Below are positions 24,033-32,266 of a stretch of 64,000 nt of DNA, one piece after another. The position numbers were made by a program, and so were the translations under genes. The notes under the pieces were generated by a model. That model did no database searches and had not been told where the DNA came from. It saw nothing but the letters and a program-made list of their open reading frames with translations. Source of the DNA: Nitratidesulfovibrio sp. (lineage in GTDB: Bacteria > Desulfobacterota > Desulfovibrionia > Desulfovibrionales > Desulfovibrionaceae); the NCBI RefSeq assembly GCF_040373385.1, contig NZ_JBDXXH010000002.1, forward strand, positions 496,001 to 560,000, in the 5' to 3' direction. Position 1 is the first letter of the stretch. Every line of letters begins with the position of its first letter.

Positions 24033-24704
24033 TCAGGAAGCGGCGTTTTCCTGCTCTTTCTTAATCTGCCGGAAATTCAGGCCGCCCTCGTCCAGACCCC
24101 GTCCGGAATCGTAGATGCCCACGGTGCGGTCGGTGAACTGCACGCTGCGGGCGCGGCGATAGTAGCGCAGCATGTTGCGGTAATCCGCCTCGTAACTGCG
24201 GCCCTGCCAGCCCTCGCAGCGTACCACGGCAAGCTCGCGGGTCATGCACAGGCACAGCGGGTCGATGTTGCTCTGCCACACCGGGTCGCGGCCTTCCTCG
24301 ATCACCGGCAGGTAGGCGGCCTTGTGCGCCAGGCTTACGTCGATGCGCGCGATCAGCAGGTCAACGTCCGGGTATGCTTCATATATGATGAAGGCTTCCG
24401 GCGTCAGCGAGTTGTCGTCGTCCAGGAACAGGATGCGCCTGCCACGCGCGGCCCGCAGCAGCCCGTTGCGGATGGCGTTGCCGTAGTCCTTGTCGGGCCG
24501 GAAGTCGAACCAGCGCACGAAGGTGTCGGGCCGCATCCGTTCGCCCTTCACGCCGTCGAAGCCGATCAGCATTTCCACGTCGCCGGTGGCCAGCCCGGCC
24601 CGCTCCATGGCCGCGCGTACGCTGTCGATGGCAAGGCCCAGGGCCACCGGGCGGTCGCCCCGGCTGGGGGTGATGATGGAATAGCGCGGTGCGGTTTCGG
24701 GCAT
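24033..24704 (-). CDS. GT2-family glycosyltransferase
   Basis: 223 residues. YSIITPSRGDRPVALGLAIDSV opens a GT-A fold; ILFLDDDNSLTPEAF carries the DxD-type metal/nucleotide-sugar motif; downstream RIDVSL and a WQSNIDPLCLCM segment are typical of short GT2 enzymes. The start at 24704 (MPETAPRYS) fits homology; an ATG at 24776 would add 24 His/Pro-rich residues. Soluble, no membrane helix. Donor and acceptor unknown. It sits 85 bp below rarA in the same direction. Confidence 0.82.
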   Translation of the reverse strand: MPETAPRYSIITPSRGDRPVALGLAIDSVRAAMERAGLATGDVEMLIGFDGVKGERMRPDTFVRWFDFRPDKDYGNAIRNGLLRAARGRRILFLDDDNSLTPEAFIIYEAYPDVDLLIARIDVSLAHKAAYLPVIEEGRDPVWQSNIDPLCLCMTRELAVVRCEGWQGRSYEADYRNMLRYYRRARSVQFTDRTVGIYDSGRGLDEGGLNFRQIKKEQENAAS

Positions 24705-24789
24705 GCGTGGTTCCGGCGGGTTTGGCGCGTTGCGTGGTTGCAGGGGGCTGTGGTGCCCGCAGTGCGGGCCGTGCACCGTGACGGTGCCG

Positions 24790-26016
24790 TTACTCGGTAC
24801 GCGGTTTGCGCTGGCGGGCCAGCCTGCGCCACCAGTTGGAGAGCCGCTGTTCGTCGCCGTGTTCCTTGGGCTGGTAGAAGCGGCGTTCCGTCAGGCCGTC
24901 GGGCAGGTAATCCTGTTCTATCCAGCCATCCGGGTAGTTGTGGGGGTACTTGTAGCCCTTGCCGTAGCCCCAGTCCTTCTGCAACTTGGTGGCGGCGTTG
25001 CGCAGGTGCATGGGCACGGGCTGCGGGCCGTTCAGCTTTATCTCTCGCGCGGCGTTGAGGTAGGCGGCGTAGCTGGAATTGCTCTTGCGGGCCAGGGCCA
25101 GGTGCACCACGGTCTGGGCCATGGGAATGAACCCTTCCGGCATGCCCACGAATTCCACGGCCTGCTGGCAGGCCACGGCCAGCGGCAGGGCCTGCGGGTC
25201 GGCCAGGCCAACGTCCTCTGACGCGGAAAGAATCAGCCTGCGGCATACGAAGCGCGGGTCCTCGCCGCCTTCCAGCAGGCAGGCCAGATAGTACAGGGCC
25301 GCGTCCGGGTCGCTGCCGCGTATGGACTTGATGAGCGCCGAGGCCAGTTCGTAGTGGCTGTCGCCGTCCTTGTCGTGACGGCTGACGATTTCCGGCATGG
25401 CGGCGCGCACGCCGTCCAGTCCGCGATTCTCGACGGGCAGCCCGGCCACGTATTCCACAAGGTTCAGCATGGCGCGGGCATCGCCGTGGGACATGCCGGA
25501 CAAAAAGTCCAGCACGTCGTCGGTCAGGGGCGCTTCCTGCGCAGCACCGCCGCGCCTGCCGAGTTCCATCAGTTCTTCGCGCCCCAGCGGGCGCAGGCGC
25601 ATGACGTGCAACCGCGACAGCAACTGGCGGGTCACGCTGAATGACGGGTTCTCGGTGGTGGTGGCGATCATGGTGATTTCGCCGCTTTCCAGGATGGGCA
25701 GGAAAAAATCCTGCTGGGCCTTGGAGAAACGGTGCAACTCGTCCAGCACCAGCACGTCCACTCCGGACAGCGCGCGGCGCAACTGCTGCAACCCGGCCTC
25801 GGGCGCGCTGAGGCGCAGCACCTTGGTGCCGTGGGTATTGGCCAGCAACAGGGCCAGCGTGGATTTTCCGCACCCGGGCGGGCCGAACAGCAGCAGGCTG
25901 GGCAGCCGTTCTGCGTTCAGCAGCGCGGCAATGCGCGGCGTAAGGTGGGTCTGCCCCACGAAGCCGTCGAGAGTGCTGGGCCGGATGCGCTCCGGCAGGG
26001 GCTGCTTCAGCGTCAC
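24790..26016 (-). CDS. rarA: Replication-associated recombination protein A (MgsA)
   Basis: 408-residue clamp-loader-like AAA+ ATPase acting at stalled forks and single-strand gaps. Walker A GPPGCGKST, Walker B VLVLDELHRF, sensor TTTENPSFSV, lid and C-terminal tetramerisation domain ending NWWRRLARQRK are all present; NSSYAAYLNAA and YKYPHNYPDGW are signature RarA blocks. Length is normal. The start MTLKQPLPERIRPSTLDGFVGQ agrees with the family. Confidence 0.95.
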   Translation of the reverse strand: MTLKQPLPERIRPSTLDGFVGQTHLTPRIAALLNAERLPSLLLFGPPGCGKSTLALLLANTHGTKVLRLSAPEAGLQQLRRALSGVDVLVLDELHRFSKAQQDFFLPILESGEITMIATTTENPSFSVTRQLLSRLHVMRLRPLGREELMELGRRGGAAQEAPLTDDVLDFLSGMSHGDARAMLNLVEYVAGLPVENRGLDGVRAAMPEIVSRHDKDGDSHYELASALIKSIRGSDPDAALYYLACLLEGGEDPRFVCRRLILSASEDVGLADPQALPLAVACQQAVEFVGMPEGFIPMAQTVVHLALARKSNSSYAAYLNAAREIKLNGPQPVPMHLRNAATKLQKDWGYGKGYKYPHNYPDGWIEQDYLPDGLTERRFYQPKEHGDEQRLSNWWRRLARQRKPRTE

Positions 26017-26357
26017 GTCATGGTCTCCGGAAATATCGGACGGGCCGGGCAGAAGCCGGGCGGAACTGCGATTGGTCGGGGATGCACATGGCCGCGCCCG
26101 TGCATGCCGGAATCGGTCACTGGCCTGACCCGTGGACGGTTTGCCACACGGTCGGGCCAGCGGCTTCGGTCCTGTGTATCAGGCCCGCCGCGCAAGGAAA
26201 AGATGGATGAGCGGCTCGGGACTCCGGATGGCAGTGCCGGAGCCCACTGGCCGGGCTGTCCCGAGGGGGCAGCCAAATGGGGCGGTGTCCTTCGGGCAGC
26301 AAGGGCCTGTGCTGCATGCGCGGTGATGCCGCAGCCGCTGCACGTTGCGTCAGGCAT
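26017..26357. other. 341-bp gap with a two-step hairpin
   Basis: No gene seen. CTCGGGAC (26215-26222) pairs with GTCCCGAG (26258-26265), enclosing CTCCGG/CCGGAG. On the minus strand it lies between rsmE (stop at 26358) and rarA, so it may be a terminator or processing site. No T-run. Confidence 0.4.
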
Positions 26358-27077
26358 CTACCGCCCCTGCCGACCCCACCAGTGCAGCCCCAGGCAGAGC
26401 ATGGCCGCCGTTTCCCAGCGCAGCACGCGGCTGCCAAGGCTTACTGCCCGCATGCCGGAATCCAGCAGCGCGGCCACCTCGCGGTCGGAAAAGCCGCCCT
26501 CCGGCCCCACCACGAACAGGGTGCGCCCCGGCTGGCCCAGATCTCCGGCGCCCAGCAGCACGCCGCCGGTGTCGCCTTCCCACAAAATGAACCGCCTGGC
26601 GAAGTCGCGGCTGGCTTCGGCCAGTTCGGCCACGCCGCCGGGCAGGGTGCGCAGTTCCGGCAGCCACGGGTTGCGGCTTTGCTTGGCCCCGGCCTCCATC
26701 TGGGCGTGCCACGATTCGCGGGTTTCCTCGGGCACGCGCGACTGGCTGCGTTCCGCCTGCCACAGCCAAATGCCGCCCGCCTCAAGCTCCACCGCCTTTT
26801 CCATCAGCCAGCCCCGGCGCACCTCCTTGCCCCAGCCGATGGCCAGCACCGCCTGCGATGCCGGTGCCGGGTGCTCCGTGATCGACAAGGGCGTCAGGCG
26901 TACCAGCGCCTTTTCCGTGTCCGTGACCCGGAATTCGCCCTCGCGTCCCAGGCCGTCCAGCAGGCGCACCGAGTCGCCCGCGCGTACCCGCACCACCTTG
27001 ACCAGGTGGCGGGCCTCCTGCCCATCGAGCAGGTACGGTTCGGCCCAGCGTTCGGGCGGCAGGAAGAAGGTGCGCAT
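26358..27077 (-). CDS. rsmE: 16S rRNA m3U1498 methyltransferase
   Basis: 239 residues. An N-terminal PUA-like RNA-binding part (MRTFFLPPERW...HLVKVVRVRAGDSVRLLDG) leads into a SPOUT methyltransferase with the knotted SAM site: LFVVGPEGGFSDREV and VSLGSRVLRWETAAM. The start at 27077 follows CGGAG. It uses SAM to methylate the ribosomal decoding region. Two structured elements separate it from gcvT upstream. Confidence 0.95.
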   Translation of the reverse strand: MRTFFLPPERWAEPYLLDGQEARHLVKVVRVRAGDSVRLLDGLGREGEFRVTDTEKALVRLTPLSITEHPAPASQAVLAIGWGKEVRRGWLMEKAVELEAGGIWLWQAERSQSRVPEETRESWHAQMEAGAKQSRNPWLPELRTLPGGVAELAEASRDFARRFILWEGDTGGVLLGAGDLGQPGRTLFVVGPEGGFSDREVAALLDSGMRAVSLGSRVLRWETAAMLCLGLHWWGRQGR

Positions 27078-27144
27078 GGTAGTGGCTCCGGGGAGTGGGG
27101 ATTGGCGCAGGAGCAGGTGTGATAGGTGCAATATGCACAACATG

Positions 27145-27252
27145 GCGCGCGGCAGGATTTTTTCTGCTGGCAAGGAAAACGCGCCCTGGTCGTACGTGAC
27201 CGAACTGGCAGGCAGCGTTTGACGCAGACAGCAGGAAAAAGACGCCGCGCGC
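27145..27252 (-). repeat. Structured 3' element, copy C (between gcvT and rsmE)
   Basis: Minus-strand copy abutting copy B. Outer stem GCCGCGCGC/GCGCGCGGC (27244-27252 with 27145-27153), mid stem CTGCTG/CAGCAG (27229-27234 with 27164-27169), and a shortened inner arm with GGTC/GACC. The conserved loop sequences TGCGTCAAAC, TTTTCCTTGCC and AAAATCCT are retained although every stem differs from copies A and B. Confidence 0.65.
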
Positions 27253-27403
27253 TAGGGGTTGTTTCCAAATTAGGATTTTCGTTCGTTGGCAAGGAAAACA
27301 AGCCCGCCATGACGGGAGTATACTCTTATCGTATTCGACCGGAATGGCGGGCGAAGTTTGACGTAGCCAACGGGCGAAAGGACAATTTGAAAACAGCCCC
27401 TAG
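27252..27403 (-). repeat. Structured 3' element, copy B (at the gcvT stop codon)
   Basis: Longest copy. CTAGGGG...CCCCTAG ends and a 17-bp near-perfect outer stem (27255-27271 with 27384-27400). Mid stem CGTTGGC/GCCAACG (27284-27290, 27366-27372) and inner GCCCGCCAT/ATGGCGGGC (27302-27310, 27344-27352). The gcvT stop codon lies inside the outer stem. Loop motifs TACGTCAAAC and TTTTCCTTGCC match copies A and C. Palindromic CTAG ends also allow a small MITE-like origin. Confidence 0.7.
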
Positions 27404-28488
27404 ACCAGTTTGGTCCGCGCCGTCCCCTGCGTATAGAACGGCAGCCCCACGCGGGTGGCTTCCAGTTCAACCTTGGCGGCCTTGACCACGAAGGTCGGGG
27501 CCTCGGCATGGGCGGCGGCAACGCGGGCCAGCGCCACGGCGTAGCCCAGCGAGGGGCAGAACGACCCGCTGGTCACCACGCCCGCCACGGTGCCGTCGGG
27601 CAGGGCCACCACATCGCCATGGCGGGCGCTGCGGCGACCGGGGATAGACAGCGCCACCAGCGGTTCGCGCACTTCGCAGTCCGCGCCCTTGCCCACGTAG
27701 TCGGCGGGGTTGGTCAGCATGGCACCGTAGCCCGCTTCCGCCGGGGTGTGGGTGTCGTCCAGATCGTGACCGTACAGGGGCAGGCCCACTTCCAGGCGCA
27801 GGGTGTCGCGCGCGCCAAGGCCCGCAGGCTTCACGCGCTCGTCGGCCAACAGGGCGGTCCACAGGGCCTCGGCCTTGTCCCAGGGCAGGTACAGTTCCAC
27901 GCCCAGTTCGCCGGTATACCCGGTGCGGCTGACCAGCAGCGGCGCCCCGCCAAAGGTCACAGAGCGGAAGCCGAAGTAGGGCAGGTCGCGGAAGCTTTCG
28001 CCCAGCACCGTTTCCAGCACGTCGAACGATCTGGGGCCTTGCAGGTCCAGCTTGGCGGTGCGGGCCGAGATGTCCTCGAAGGGCAGTCCGGCAGGCAGGC
28101 GCGAGCGCAGGGCGGCGAAGTCGCTTTCCGTGCAGGCACCGTTGACCACCAGCATGTAGTCGTCCTCGGCAATGCAGTACACGATGAGGTCGTCGAGGAT
28201 GCCGCCCGTCTCGTTCAGCAAAAAGCCGTACCGGCAGCGGCCCGGCTTCAGCGTTTCCAGGTTGTGGCTGACGGCGCGGGACAGCGCATCGCGCGCGCCG
28301 GGGCCGCGCAGGGTGAATTCGCCCATGTGGCAGATGTCGAACAGGGCGGCGGATTCACGCGTCTGCACGTGCTCGGCGATGATCCCGGTGGGGTACTGGA
28401 TGGGCATGTCCCACCCGGCAAAGGGGGCCATTTTGGCCCCGGCGGCCCGGTGCCACGCGGTAAGCGGGGTTTGCAGCAGGTCCGACAA
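27400..28488 (-). CDS. gcvT: Aminomethyltransferase (glycine cleavage T protein)
   Basis: 362 residues. It transfers the aminomethyl carbon of glycine to tetrahydrofolate, releasing ammonia. The N-terminal TPLTAWHRAAGAKMAPFAGWDMPIQY, the conserved DICHMGEF catalytic region, GYTGELGVELYLP and the C-terminal barrel GVVTSGSFCPSLG are present. The frame stays open far upstream but homology begins at a TTG codon (28486-28488) preceded at 6 bases by AAGGAG, so a TTG start is chosen. No gcvH/P genes or glycine riboswitch are seen nearby. The stop codon is embedded in structured element B. Confidence 0.93.
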   Translation of the reverse strand: MSDLLQTPLTAWHRAAGAKMAPFAGWDMPIQYPTGIIAEHVQTRESAALFDICHMGEFTLRGPGARDALSRAVSHNLETLKPGRCRYGFLLNETGGILDDLIVYCIAEDDYMLVVNGACTESDFAALRSRLPAGLPFEDISARTAKLDLQGPRSFDVLETVLGESFRDLPYFGFRSVTFGGAPLLVSRTGYTGELGVELYLPWDKAEALWTALLADERVKPAGLGARDTLRLEVGLPLYGHDLDDTHTPAEAGYGAMLTNPADYVGKGADCEVREPLVALSIPGRRSARHGDVVALPDGTVAGVVTSGSFCPSLGYAVALARVAAAHAEAPTFVVKAAKVELEATRVGLPFYTQGTARTKLV

Positions 28489-28874
28489 GGGGTGCTCCTT
28501 CGTGTCTCCGTTGGGGTTGGCGCGGTCATGTGGTATGGGGGCGCGCTGCGCCGGGGCAAGGCGGTCTTGCGTCCGGCGCGGAAATTCGGTGCGCCGTGCG
28601 GCGCGCGCCAGAAATAGCGCGAGAAGGGATTTGCGGCAACCGGCTGGCGACCCGCTGGGAGCGGACGTGGTGAGCGAGGTGGCAGCTGGCGTGACGGTTG
28701 CCGCAACGGTTGCCGCAACGGGCGCCACAATACGCTGCGGACAGTTGGGGCGACGGTCGGCATTGCGGGCCGATTGGGCATGCGCAACGGTGCACCGCGT
28801 GCGGCTGCGAAAAGGGGCTGGCGGCGTGTACAGCCGCCACGCGCGGATGCGGTGCCGCGTGGGGCGGCAGCCCG
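28489..28874. other. 386-bp gap upstream of gcvT with terminator-like hairpin
   Basis: No gene. The hairpin GGCGGC-N7-GCCGCC near 28822-28842, followed on the minus strand by AGCCCCTTTTC, may end the 572-residue protein gene. Two GGTTGCCGCAAC-type repeats lie near 28695-28720. No glycine riboswitch motif found. Confidence 0.4.
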
Positions 28875-30593
28875 TTACGCGGCGGTCTTGCGGGTGCGCT
28901 GGATGGCCCGGAACTCGTCCACCAGCGACACCAGCTTGCCGTAGTTGCGCTTGATTTCGAGACCGCCGGGGGTCAGTTCGTCGTCGCGCTTTTCGATGTA
29001 GGTGCGCAGCAGGTAGCGGTCGTTGAGCATGTTTTCGCCAATGGCGATGACGCTGGAAACCAGCGTGTCGAAATAACTGACGATTTCGAACTTCAAGCCG
29101 TGCAGCAACTGCACCGCCTCGGCCAGCATGCGCCGGTAGCCGATGCGCTCGCCCCGGTACTCGCGGTCCTGGATGTCCTCTAGGTAGCGCACCTTGCGGG
29201 CCTGCTGGATGTAGCTGTATTTGGCCCAGACCTCCTGGTAGAGCTCGTGCAGGTGGCCGAAGGCCTCGTAGTTTTCCGGCGAGAGCAGGTAGTTGTCCAG
29301 CACCTTGATGACGTTGGCAAAGAATTCGTCGCTGTAGCCGATGATGCGCCGCTGGTGCTTGGACAGCCATGCGTACAGGAACTTCAGGCGCTTTTCGTCC
29401 GTGTCGGTGTTTTCGACGATCTCGTTGCGCTTGAAGATGATCCTGCCCGTGTATTCGCCACGGGTTATGTCGTTCAGGCGCAGGAACATGTTGCTGGCGT
29501 CCTTGATGATGTTCAGGTCGCCCAGCACCTGCCCTGTAACGGGATGAATGACTTCCTGCGATTCCACGGACAGGGCGCGGTCCTGCCGCACGTTGTCGGG
29601 GTTGAACTTGTGCTGCCGGTAGGTCACCCGCAGGATGACCACCCGCCGTTCGCGGTCCAGGAAATATCCCGCCTCGTCGATGGTGCGCAGGGCCTCTTCC
29701 TGGTCGGCATCCACGCGTACCAGGGCCAGCTTTTCCACGCGGGGGTAGGGGCGCGAATCGCCCTCGCCGATCATGGTGGTGATGGTGCGGTCCGACTGGC
29801 CCAGCACGCGGACCAGGAAGCGTTCGCCCATCTTGTGCAGCCGCCGCGCGAACAGCGCGCTGGAGGTGCGCCGTTCCGAAACTATGGGAAAGCCGTACAG
29901 TTCCATCAGGTACTGGTACACGAACAGCCGGTTGCGTTCGTACATGTCGTTGTCGCCCACGTCGAACTTGCCGATGCGCATGCCGAAGCGCTTGATCTCG
30001 CTGTCGAGGTCGGACGGGAACGAGGCGAACACCCCGCCCAGGTGGAAATGGCCGAAGCTGTCCAGCGCGAAGACCTGGGCGCGGTCCATGGCCAGCAGAA
30101 AGGGCATCAGCGCGGGGTAGTAGTCGAGCACCGAGGTGTCGAACCGCCCGAAGCGCTGGCGGAAGGATTCCTGGAAGGTCTTGGGCAGGCGGGTCTGCAT
30201 GGCCTGCACGTTGCGGGCGATGACCTGCGATTCCAGCGGGCACGAGGCGCCTTCCGCCACGCTGGCCGTATCCAGCACCGGGTGCAGGATGTCGAACTGG
30301 AAGACTTCCTGGAAGTAGTTGAGGGGCCGTTCGAAGGCCACCATGCTGAAGCCGGGCAGGTGCTTGTATTCCCACAGGTCCGCTTCGAACGAGGGCAGCA
30401 GTTCGCGCGATTCGACCAGGGGATAGTCGGCGTGCTCGAAGAAGGGGCGCAACAGGCATTGCTTGACGTGCACCACGTCGAGAAAACGCTTCAGCGCGGC
30501 AAGCGACGTAAGCTCCACCGGCTCGGACAGCAGGCTGTCCTCGCGGTAGACGAATTCTCCCTTGCTGAAGGCGTTTTTCAGGGTGATCTTCAT
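28875..30593 (-). CDS. Large conserved protein of unknown function
   Basis: 572 residues, soluble, no signal peptide or membrane helix. Start 30593 (MKITLKNAF) is chosen because upstream in-frame residues look random. Acidic/aromatic-rich, with blocks such as NRLFVYQYLMELYGFPIVSE, a GEGDSRPYPRVEKLALVRVD strand region, DERRVVILRVTYRQHKFNPDN-like sequence, and a helical C-terminal half (residues ~400-572). No catalytic motif is recognised. Normal codon use and its own AT-rich upstream region argue for a real single-gene unit. I cannot assign a function. Confidence 0.8.
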   Translation of the reverse strand: MKITLKNAFSKGEFVYREDSLLSEPVELTSLAALKRFLDVVHVKQCLLRPFFEHADYPLVESRELLPSFEADLWEYKHLPGFSMVAFERPLNYFQEVFQFDILHPVLDTASVAEGASCPLESQVIARNVQAMQTRLPKTFQESFRQRFGRFDTSVLDYYPALMPFLLAMDRAQVFALDSFGHFHLGGVFASFPSDLDSEIKRFGMRIGKFDVGDNDMYERNRLFVYQYLMELYGFPIVSERRTSSALFARRLHKMGERFLVRVLGQSDRTITTMIGEGDSRPYPRVEKLALVRVDADQEEALRTIDEAGYFLDRERRVVILRVTYRQHKFNPDNVRQDRALSVESQEVIHPVTGQVLGDLNIIKDASNMFLRLNDITRGEYTGRIIFKRNEIVENTDTDEKRLKFLYAWLSKHQRRIIGYSDEFFANVIKVLDNYLLSPENYEAFGHLHELYQEVWAKYSYIQQARKVRYLEDIQDREYRGERIGYRRMLAEAVQLLHGLKFEIVSYFDTLVSSVIAIGENMLNDRYLLRTYIEKRDDELTPGGLEIKRNYGKLVSLVDEFRAIQRTRKTAA

Positions 30594-31141
30594 GTGCTGT
30601 CCCGATGCACTCAGTGTTTCGCCATTCCCCTCCGGCATGGCGAGACGGATTGCAGTTGCCCCTTTGCGATATCCAAGCCTATTTTTTTTTCTAAAAAAAT
30701 TCTACCATAATGTGACGGACAAAGGTTCAGGCACAAGGGTTTGGCGGTATCCGTGCACCATGGAGGCCGCGCCACTCGGGGCCATGGCGGGGGCGCGGCT
30801 GTTGCGGGAACGTGCCCGGCTTTGTTAAAGCTCCGGTTGAAACGAAGCGGTGGGCCGCAATGGCGCTGTCGCAGTGCGACAACGCACGCCGATGCCCCGG
30901 CCCGGTCCCCGTATCGGTTGCCGCCTGACTGGCCAGACACCAGGCATGGCCGTGGGGATGCGCGCGGGGCCTCTTTCCGATCGCTTGGCGCGGCCCGCCC
31001 CCTTGCGGGCGGCACCGCGCGGGGATAGGCTGTCATCCGCCTTCGTTTCACCCAACGGTGGCGCCCCTGCCTGTTGCGGCGGGGTCGCGCGCCATACGCC
31101 ATGAACTCCGGCCACCGCACGGGGCCGGAGAGGAACCGGAT
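30594..31141. other. 548-bp divergent promoter region
   Basis: No gene. An AT-rich block at about 30685-30715 (a run of nine Ts, CTA, seven As, then CATAAT) is unlike its surroundings and likely holds promoter/UP elements for the minus-strand gene; TAGAAT on the minus strand near 30700 could be a -10. The remaining ~400 bp ahead of the GAF gene show no clear promoter. Confidence 0.45.
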
Positions 31142-32242
31142 ATGAACAGCCAACGTTGCCACGAACGCATTCTTGCCATCATTTGCAGCGTGTTCGATGC
31201 GTATTCCGCAGTGCTCTTCCTGCCGGACGGTACTGCCATCGAAAGTGCCGACCTTTCGGCAGGTGCCGCCACGGCGGCGGCCACCGCCGCGCTGGACCGC
31301 GACAGCCAACTGCACCGCCTTGCCGCCAGCTTCAGCCTGGGCGACATGGTGGATACCGGTACGGCCGTTGCGCCGGGGCGCGGGCTGGTGGGCTGGATCA
31401 TCCGCAACAGGGAACCGCTGCTGGTCAACAACTTCGATCAGCGCCAGAGCCACCTTGGCTACTACCGCAGCAACGAAGAGGCCACCATCAAGGCCTTCAT
31501 GGGCTGCCCGGTGCCGGGCGGCGGCGCGCTGTGCATCGACAGCAAGCGGCAGTATTCCTTTTCGGACAAGGACCAGAAGATCCTGCAACTGTTCGCCGAC
31601 CTGATTTCCGGTGTCGAGGGCGTGGCCTGCCGGGGGGCCGGGCAGGCCAGCCTGACCCGCTATTACACGGCGTTGCAGGTGATCAGCGAGCTGCGCGGTC
31701 GCATCAGCCGCTGGCCGCAATTCCTGGCCGAATTCCTGCGCCTGATGGCCGAGGCCACCGGCTTCGACCATGCCCTGTTCGCCGCCCGCGACGGCGACGG
31801 GCAGAACTACATCCTGGAAGGCGAGAGCCACCAGTTGTTGCTGGGCAAGGGCGACGCGCCCATGTATCCCATCGGCAACGGCATCGTGGGCTGGGTGTTT
31901 CGCAACGACGCGCCGGTGTTCACCGAAGGCACCGACGGTTCGCCCGTGGCCCCGCTGTTCGGCAAGGGCGTGCACATGCCCGCCTTTCGTTCCGTCATGT
32001 GTCTGCCGCTGATGATCAACAAGGTCACGCGCGGGGTGTTGTGCCTGGGCCACGCCGAGCCGCGCGTCATTCCCGACGATCTGCGAGCCTTTACCCGCAT
32101 GTCGGTGGACCACCTGGCCTTGTTCCTGGAGAACCTGTACCTGAAGAGCAGGCTGCGCGAACTGCTGCCCAAGGCCCGGCTGGAACGCCGCGTGCCTGCG
32201 CCCGCCCCGCACGACCGCCCCGATGGCGACACCGACGACTGA
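31142..32242 (+). CDS. Twin GAF-domain protein
   Basis: 366 residues: GAF 1 about 10-155 (GRGLVGWIIRNREPLLVNNFD), GAF 2 about 180-345 (GNGIVGWVFRNDAPVFTEG...FRSVMCLPLMINKVTRGVLCLGHAEP), then a short charged tail. There is no kinase, cyclase or HTH domain, so it is a stand-alone ligand or redox sensor or an adaptor. Start 31142 has GGAGAGGAACC upstream. It lies 24 bp before mreB in one operon, which suggests it modulates cell-shape control; that link is inference. Confidence 0.85.
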   Translation: MNSQRCHERILAIICSVFDAYSAVLFLPDGTAIESADLSAGAATAAATAALDRDSQLHRLAASFSLGDMVDTGTAVAPGRGLVGWIIRNREPLLVNNFDQRQSHLGYYRSNEEATIKAFMGCPVPGGGALCIDSKRQYSFSDKDQKILQLFADLISGVEGVACRGAGQASLTRYYTALQVISELRGRISRWPQFLAEFLRLMAEATGFDHALFAARDGDGQNYILEGESHQLLLGKGDAPMYPIGNGIVGWVFRNDAPVFTEGTDGSPVAPLFGKGVHMPAFRSVMCLPLMINKVTRGVLCLGHAEPRVIPDDLRAFTRMSVDHLALFLENLYLKSRLRELLPKARLERRVPAPAPHDRPDGDTDD

Positions 32243-32266
32243 CACCGCAACCGCGAGAGCCACTAG

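Noticed and set aside
28489..28874. Glycine riboswitch upstream of gcvT
   Set aside because: No recognisable tandem glycine aptamer pattern in either orientation.
28489..30459. Frame continuous with gcvT running ~650 codons upstream
   Set aside because: It crosses the gap and reads the 572-residue gene in the wrong frame; homology to GcvT begins only at the TTG with AAGGAG.
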